DNA of 25,254 nt from JAMXLO01 sp041487355 (GTDB lineage Bacteria > Pseudomonadota > Alphaproteobacteria > Acetobacterales > Acetobacteraceae): positions 1 to 25,254 of the forward strand of contig JBGPND010000060.1 in the NCBI GenBank assembly GCA_041487355.1, read 5' to 3'. The notes beneath the pieces were generated by a model. The model did no database searches. It was not told the DNA's origin and was given only the letters and a program-made list of their open reading frames with translations. This document shows positions 21,231 to 25,254 of the stretch, piece after piece. Position numbers and translations under genes: made by a program. Every line of letters starts with the position of its first letter. Position 1 is the first letter of the stretch.

Positions 21231-22559
21231 CTATGCCAACGGCGAAGGTTGTGGCCAAGAGCCGTCGGTGAAGCGGCTGTAGCGGAACGGAGCCGGATTC
21301 ACCACCGGGGTTTCGCCGGTGACGATTTCCGCCATCAGCCGCCCGGCGCCGGGGCCGATGCCGAAGCCGTGGCCGGTGAAGCCGGTGGCGATGAAGAAAC
21401 CCGGCAGCGTGTCGACGCCGGAGATCACCGGCACTGCGTCGGGCGTGACGTCGATCACGCCGCCCCAGGTCTCCGCCACCTTCATGTCGCGGAACGCCGG
21501 GAACGCGGCGATGACGTGTTCGCGCGCCTGATCGAGGATGGGCCCGTACGGCTCGGGATCCAGCGTGCGCACGCGTTCGAACGGCGAGGGCGCGTCCAGC
21601 AACCAGTGGCGCGGGACCTGCCATTCCTCCAGGAACTTGCCGCCGATGCGCAGCCGCATGTTGCGCCATTGCAGGCGCAGCGACGGCAGATAGTCGGCGA
21701 AGAAACGAAACGTGTCGGGCACGATGTCGACCACGTTGCCGCTCCAGCTTGCCACGTTGTAGCCGCCGTCGAGCCGCTTGCGCAGGCCGAAGCCGAAGCC
21801 GCTGCACGATGCTTCCGGCCCGGCGTCGAATTTCTCGGTGCGCATCACCGAGGACATCACCTTGAGCTGCGGCAGGCGCAGGTCGAGGTTGCCGCAGAAC
21901 AGCCGCGACCAGACGCCGCCGGCGAGCACCACATTGTCGCACGTGATGCGGCCCTTCTCAGTCACCACGGCGGCGACGCGCCCCGCCTGCGTCTCGATGC
22001 CGCGCACGGCGCATTGCGTGAGGATGCTGGCACCGTGGCGTCGCGCGGCTTCGGCAATGGCCGGTGCGGCCTTCTGCGGTTCGCCGCGACCGTCGCTCGG
22101 CGTGTAGAGCGCGCCCTGCCAGTCACCGGTCAGGCCCGGAAGCACCTGCGCGGCCTCGTCGCGCGAGAGCAGCCGGCTGTCGAGCTGAAAGGGGCGCGCA
22201 TGCTCCAGCCACTCCTCGCGCTTCGCCATTTCCGCCGGCGTCTTGCACAGATAGACGATGCCGCACTGGCGGAAGCCGGTTTCCGCCTCGGTGAGCGTGT
22301 TCAGCTCCTGCCACAGGCGCAGCGCCTCGATCGCCAGCGGGATCTCGCGCGGATCGCGGCCCATCTTGCGGCACCAGCCCCAGTTGCGGCTCGACTGCTC
22401 GCCGGCGATGTGGCCCTTCTCGCACAGCACGACCGGGATGCCCTTGCGGGCGAGGAAGAACGCCGTGCTGGCGCCGATGATGCCGCCGCCGATCACGACG
22501 ACGCTGGTGCGTGCCGGGACTTCGGCATCGGAACGGACGGGATCGACGCGCGGCGCCAT
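21231..22559 (-). CDS. FAD-dependent oxidoreductase, DAO family
   Basis: The protein has 442 residues. The dinucleotide-binding GGGIIG (24-29) within TSVVVIGGGIIGASTAFFLARKG binds FAD. The DAO core continues to a C-terminal ETWGGVIDVTPDAVPVISG and FIATGFTGHGFGIGPGAGRLMAEIV, the family's second FAD-contact region. Members oxidise amino acids or other amines (glycine/sarcosine/D-amino acids). The N-terminal SSRNWGWCRKMGRDP motif resembles a subgroup annotated only as FAD-binding oxidoreductase, so the substrate is unknown. It is the first gene of the leftward FAD-CMD-GFA-chagasin run and has a 684-base spacer upstream. Confidence 0.9.
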   Translation of the reverse strand: MAPRVDPVRSDAEVPARTSVVVIGGGIIGASTAFFLARKGIPVVLCEKGHIAGEQSSRNWGWCRKMGRDPREIPLAIEALRLWQELNTLTEAETGFRQCGIVYLCKTPAEMAKREEWLEHARPFQLDSRLLSRDEAAQVLPGLTGDWQGALYTPSDGRGEPQKAAPAIAEAARRHGASILTQCAVRGIETQAGRVAAVVTEKGRITCDNVVLAGGVWSRLFCGNLDLRLPQLKVMSSVMRTEKFDAGPEASCSGFGFGLRKRLDGGYNVASWSGNVVDIVPDTFRFFADYLPSLRLQWRNMRLRIGGKFLEEWQVPRHWLLDAPSPFERVRTLDPEPYGPILDQAREHVIAAFPAFRDMKVAETWGGVIDVTPDAVPVISGVDTLPGFFIATGFTGHGFGIGPGAGRLMAEIVTGETPVVNPAPFRYSRFTDGSWPQPSPLA

Positions 22560-22899
22560 GATTTGTCTCCGGTATCAGCCGATCCGATCAGAGCGCCCCG
22601 CGCACAGCCCGGCAAGCGTCTGGGTCTAACGCATATGGTCAGGTCAACTTGAGCTTCTCGCCGTACGGCCATGGTGGGTGACTGCGGTGCGAACCCAAGA
22701 GCAAGAAAGCATTTAACACGGAGGAGAAGGGAGACACGCGGAGACCACGGAGTAGAACTTTCTTGGCGCTTCGCGCCGGAAGATAGTTCATCGCCGCGCG
22801 AAGCATGCCCAGGGCAATCAAGTGAATGATGGAAAGGCAGGCGATTACCTGAAGGTCCGTGCACCGCGCCTCCTGATACTGTCTTCACCGCTCGTGTTT

Positions 22900-22968
22900 T
22901 CACTCGTCACCCCCGCGAAAGCGGGGGCCCAGCCGCTGGGCCCCCGCTTTCGCGGGGGTGACGAGTGA
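22900..22968. repeat. Perfect palindrome, 34-bp arms with a 1-base centre
   Basis: The arms 22900-22933 and 22935-22968 are exact reverse complements around C22934. The core CCCCCGCGAAAGCGGGGG recurs in the element at 9668-9753, so the two are one family. The longest exact palindrome in the window. Confidence 0.95.
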
Positions 22969-22998
22969 CTTTCGGGCGTTCACTCGATTGCCCTGGAA

Positions 22999-23032
22999 GC
23001 ATGCCCCCGGGCACTTGACCCGGGGGCGCATG
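22999..23032. repeat. CCCGGG-family hairpin
   Basis: GCCCCCGGG (23003-23011) pairs with CCCGGGGGC (23019-23027) around CACTTGA, and the flanking GCATG strings continue the symmetry imperfectly. It is the same unit as the extra hairpin at 17407-17425. Confidence 0.7.
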
Positions 23033-23243
23033 AGCTTCTTCTCTGTGACCTTCGTGGTCCTCGCCTTCTTCTCCGTGTTAAAAATGCCTTCTTGCTTGCT
23101 TTACTGAGCCTGTGACGGGGCGTAGCCGCCCACGCAAGGCGCCGATGCCAAATGTGATCGCCCTCGGCAAGCGCCACATCCTTGTTGCTCCGGCGTGACG
23201 ATTCTGGCAGACTGGGCATTGCAAGCATTGCCGGAACGAACCG

Positions 23244-25254
23244 ATGCTCCGATCCAGCGCGACGCAGACCGACCCGGACGCCGTCTTCACCTGCGAGGAG
23301 ACACTGCTCGAGGAGTTTGCGGCGATCACCCGCGATGACTGGGTGGACGGCAAGCCGCCGCGGCGCCTGCGGGAATGGCTGGACGAGAACAGGGACGCGT
23401 TGTGGGCAGCGGAGAAGACCGCACTCTGCCTCTCAGGTGGCGGCATCCGCAGCGCGGCGTTCTGCCTGGGTGCGTTGCAGGCTCTGGCGGCGAAGGGGGT
23501 ACTGGGCGAATTCAACTACCTCTCCACCGTCTCGGGCGGTGGCTATATCGGTGCCTGGCTGGCGACGATCATGCATGGCGGCGGCAAGGGCAACGGCGCA
23601 CTCGCGGCGGCGATCAAGGCGCTGACGGACCGCACCGATCCGGCCCTGCGCAGCCTGCGCAACTACACCAACTTCCTGCTCCCGGAAGGTGGGTTCGGCT
23701 CGTCCGAGACGTGGTCGGCGATCGTGCTGTGGCTGCGCAACGTGCTGCTGAACTGGCTGGTGTTCGGCCCTGTGCTGCTGGCGGCGGCGATCGTGCCGCT
23801 GCTCTACCGGGAGGTTCTGTGGGACGCGACGCCAGGCTTCGGCAATCTGGCACTTGCCCTTGGCCTCGCCTGCGTGCTGGCCGGCACGATCATGGTATGC
23901 CGCTCGGTGCCGACGCACGCCTATGGCAGAACGATAGGCCGGCCGCATGGCCCCTACGGCGTTGCGGCACACAAGGTCCAGCTAAGCGTGGTGTTCCCAG
24001 TGCTAGCCTGGGCGTTTCTCGCACCGGTGTGGTTCAGCACGGCGGGCTCGGCGCAATACGCTACGGTACCGTTCCTGTCCTGGACGTTCGCGCCGCTCTC
24101 CCTCGGGGCCTTCATTGCGCTGGTCGCTGGCTATGGCATCGCCGCCCTGACGCTCGGCCGCGCACACTACGCGTCGTTCGCATGGAACGCCGGATTCTGG
24201 ATCGCCGGCGCGGCACTCAGCGCGTTCCTGCTGCATCTCGGTGCCACGCTGGGACATCAGATGCACGCGACAACACTTGCAGTGCTGGGACCGCTCTGGG
24301 TGATCGCCGCGCAGGTGCTGCACAGCACGCTCTATGTCGGGCTGCGCTGGACCGCCGCCTATGCCGAACTCGATCGCGAGTGGCTCGCGCGTCTCAATGG
24401 CGAGAAGCTGGTGCCCGCGCTCGCCTGGACCGTTCTCGCCGGCGTCACGCTGATCCTGCCGGTGCTCGTCTTCGACCAATGGGCGACCACCTATGGCGCC
24501 GTCCTCGCGTTCGCCAGCGGACCGGTCGGCGCCTGGCTCGCCCGCAGCGCCCAGTCGTTCGGCGCGAAGGGTGCCGCGGGCGCGAAGGGCGCTGCGTGGT
24601 GGAGCGGCATGGCACGCGAGGCGGCGATCGCACTGGCCACGCTGCTGTTCGCGGCCACGCTGTTCATCCTGCTGGGCCGGCTCGGCGCGATCATCGTCGC
24701 GTGGCTCGGCCAATCCTGGGAAATCGCGGCATGGCTGCGTGCCCTTGTGGTGATCGCCGCACTGGCCGTCGTGTCGTACTATTGCGGCGCGCGGATCAAC
24801 ATCAACCGGTTCTCGATGCACGGCGTGTATCGCAACCGGCTGGCACGCGCGTTCATCGGTACCGCGCGGCCACCCGACAACCGCAAGCCCGACGCCTACA
24901 CGCGCTTCGATCCGGGCGACAATCTGCGCATGCAGGACCTGTATCAGGGGCTACAGCAGAAGGGCATCCTGTTCCCCGTGGTCAATGTCACGCTCAACCT
25001 GCTGGAGGGTGCACCGAACAGTTGGGCGGAGCGCAAGGCCGCGCCGTTCACCATCACGCCGCTGCGCTCCGGTGCCGCCTGCCTCGGCCGGTCGCAGCAG
25101 AACGGCGAGCCACCCGGCCGATATGTCAGGACCGACCACTACGCCGGGCAGGAGCATGAATCCGGCCCGGAGGACGAAAAGAGCGGCATCACGCTCGGCA
25201 CGGCGATGACGATTTCGGGCGCCGCGGTCAGTCCGAACATGGGCTATCACTCCT
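23244..25254 (+). CDS. Membrane-embedded patatin-like phospholipase (truncated by window end)
   Basis: 670 codons are open to the edge with no stop. The first ATG after an in-frame TGA (23196-23198) is 23244; its Shine-Dalgarno is weak. Residues 65-71 are GGGIRSA, the oxyanion-hole loop of the patatin fold. S97 in TVSGGGYIGAW is the expected nucleophile, in the SGGG rather than GTSAG form. About nine hydrophobic segments follow between residues 160 and 515. The last 150 residues (INRFSMHGVYRNRLARAF, FDPGDNLRMQDLY, MTISGAAVSPNMGYHS) match my memory of large bacterial patatin-like membrane proteins whose catalytic aspartate (DGG) comes later. That residue must lie past the window end, so activity cannot be judged. 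It is divergent from the FAD gene. Confidence 0.88.
   Translation, partial: MLRSSATQTDPDAVFTCEETLLEEFAAITRDDWVDGKPPRRLREWLDENRDALWAAEKTALCLSGGGIRSAAFCLGALQALAAKGVLGEFNYLSTVSGGGYIGAWLATIMHGGGKGNGALAAAIKALTDRTDPALRSLRNYTNFLLPEGGFGSSETWSAIVLWLRNVLLNWLVFGPVLLAAAIVPLLYREVLWDATPGFGNLALALGLACVLAGTIMVCRSVPTHAYGRTIGRPHGPYGVAAHKVQLSVVFPVLAWAFLAPVWFSTAGSAQYATVPFLSWTFAPLSLGAFIALVAGYGIAALTLGRAHYASFAWNAGFWIAGAALSAFLLHLGATLGHQMHATTLAVLGPLWVIAAQVLHSTLYVGLRWTAAYAELDREWLARLNGEKLVPALAWTVLAGVTLILPVLVFDQWATTYGAVLAFASGPVGAWLARSAQSFGAKGAAGAKGAAWWSGMAREAAIALATLLFAATLFILLGRLGAIIVAWLGQSWEIAAWLRALVVIAALAVVSYYCGARININRFSMHGVYRNRLARAFIGTARPPDNRKPDAYTRFDPGDNLRMQDLYQGLQQKGILFPVVNVTLNLLEGAPNSWAERKAAPFTITPLRSGAACLGRSQQNGEPPGRYVRTDHYAGQEHESGPEDEKSGITLGTAMTISGAAVSPNMGYHS

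Larger units (their letters stand above)
22701..23095. repeat. Outer inverted pair enclosing smaller palindromes
   Basis: The left end 22701-22730 (GCAAGAAAGCATTTAACACG...) and the complement of 23064-23095 align over about 30 bases with a few differences. The ACGGAG-rich stretches continue inward on both sides (22731-22755 and 23041-23063). The ends resemble the 433-501 element family. The span is about 395 bases. Confidence 0.65.
22560..23243. other. 684-base divergent spacer filled with repeats
   Basis: I find no credible gene here. The spacer carries an outer inverted pair: 22701-22730 matches the complement of 23064-23095 with a few differences and a two-base indel, and contains TTTAACACGGAG. 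Nested inside are a near-perfect long palindrome (22900-22968) and a CCCGGG hairpin (22999-23032). The promoters for the FAD gene (left) and the patatin gene (right) must lie here, but no clear -35/-10 pair was recognised. Confidence 0.7.

Noticed and set aside
23375..25159. A long open frame of 594 codons on the plus strand
   Set aside because: It is a shadow of the patatin-like gene in another frame. Its translation is arginine-rich and low-complexity, whereas the frame from 23244 has clear patatin motifs and membrane segments.

Overview
The window is GC-rich alphaproteobacterial chromosome. The gene orders (dapD-dapE next to truA-fmt-def; an Hsp20 gene followed by a DUF1150 gene), the Tat-type binding proteins and the sequence style point to Rhodospirillales, most likely Acetobacteraceae. 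The family assignment is an inference from gene content, because no rRNA is present.

Region 1 (1-5330) is housekeeping. The C-terminal half of dapD, dapE and two small related membrane proteins run rightward. They converge on a leftward def-fmt-truA operon for formyl-Met and tRNA modification. Region 2 (5390-6314) is a heat-shock unit: a sigma-32-like promoter, a leader that folds like a ROSE RNA thermometer, hsp20, and a DUF1150 gene. Region 3 (6374-9615) has an orphan Tat-exported solute-binding protein divergent from an acyl-CoA ligase of the DmdB/AlkK type.

Region 4 (9762-15804) is a leftward run: vapB-vapC-livG-livF-livK-livH-HAD hydrolase-livM. It is a complete branched-chain-amino-acid-type (HAAT) ABC importer with a 2-haloacid-dehalogenase-like enzyme between its permease genes and a Phd/PIN toxin-antitoxin pair joined to its upstream end. 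Region 5 (16102-18634) holds an amidohydrolase and a full-length ChrA chromate transporter. Region 6 (18636-22559) holds a papain-family (C1) peptidase behind a CRP-type site. Facing it is a leftward operon (FAD oxidoreductase, double-domain carboxymuconolactone-decarboxylase-like protein, GFA-family protein) that ends in a chagasin-type (I42) inhibitor of C1 peptidases. Region 7 (23244 to the window end) is the N-terminal two thirds or more of a multi-pass membrane patatin-like phospholipase, open to the edge.

Between the genes lie at least nine large inverted repeats of several families. Several have 26-41 bp arms with 0-2 mismatches. Two intrude on expression signals: one contains the chrA start codon, and one supplies the only Shine-Dalgarno-like tract in front of the GTG start of livH.

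The most interesting leads are the peptidase/inhibitor pair with its CRP-type promoter, the toxin-antitoxin/importer/HAD run, the ROSE-type leader, and the palindromes. No tRNA, rRNA, CRISPR array, transposase or phage gene was seen.
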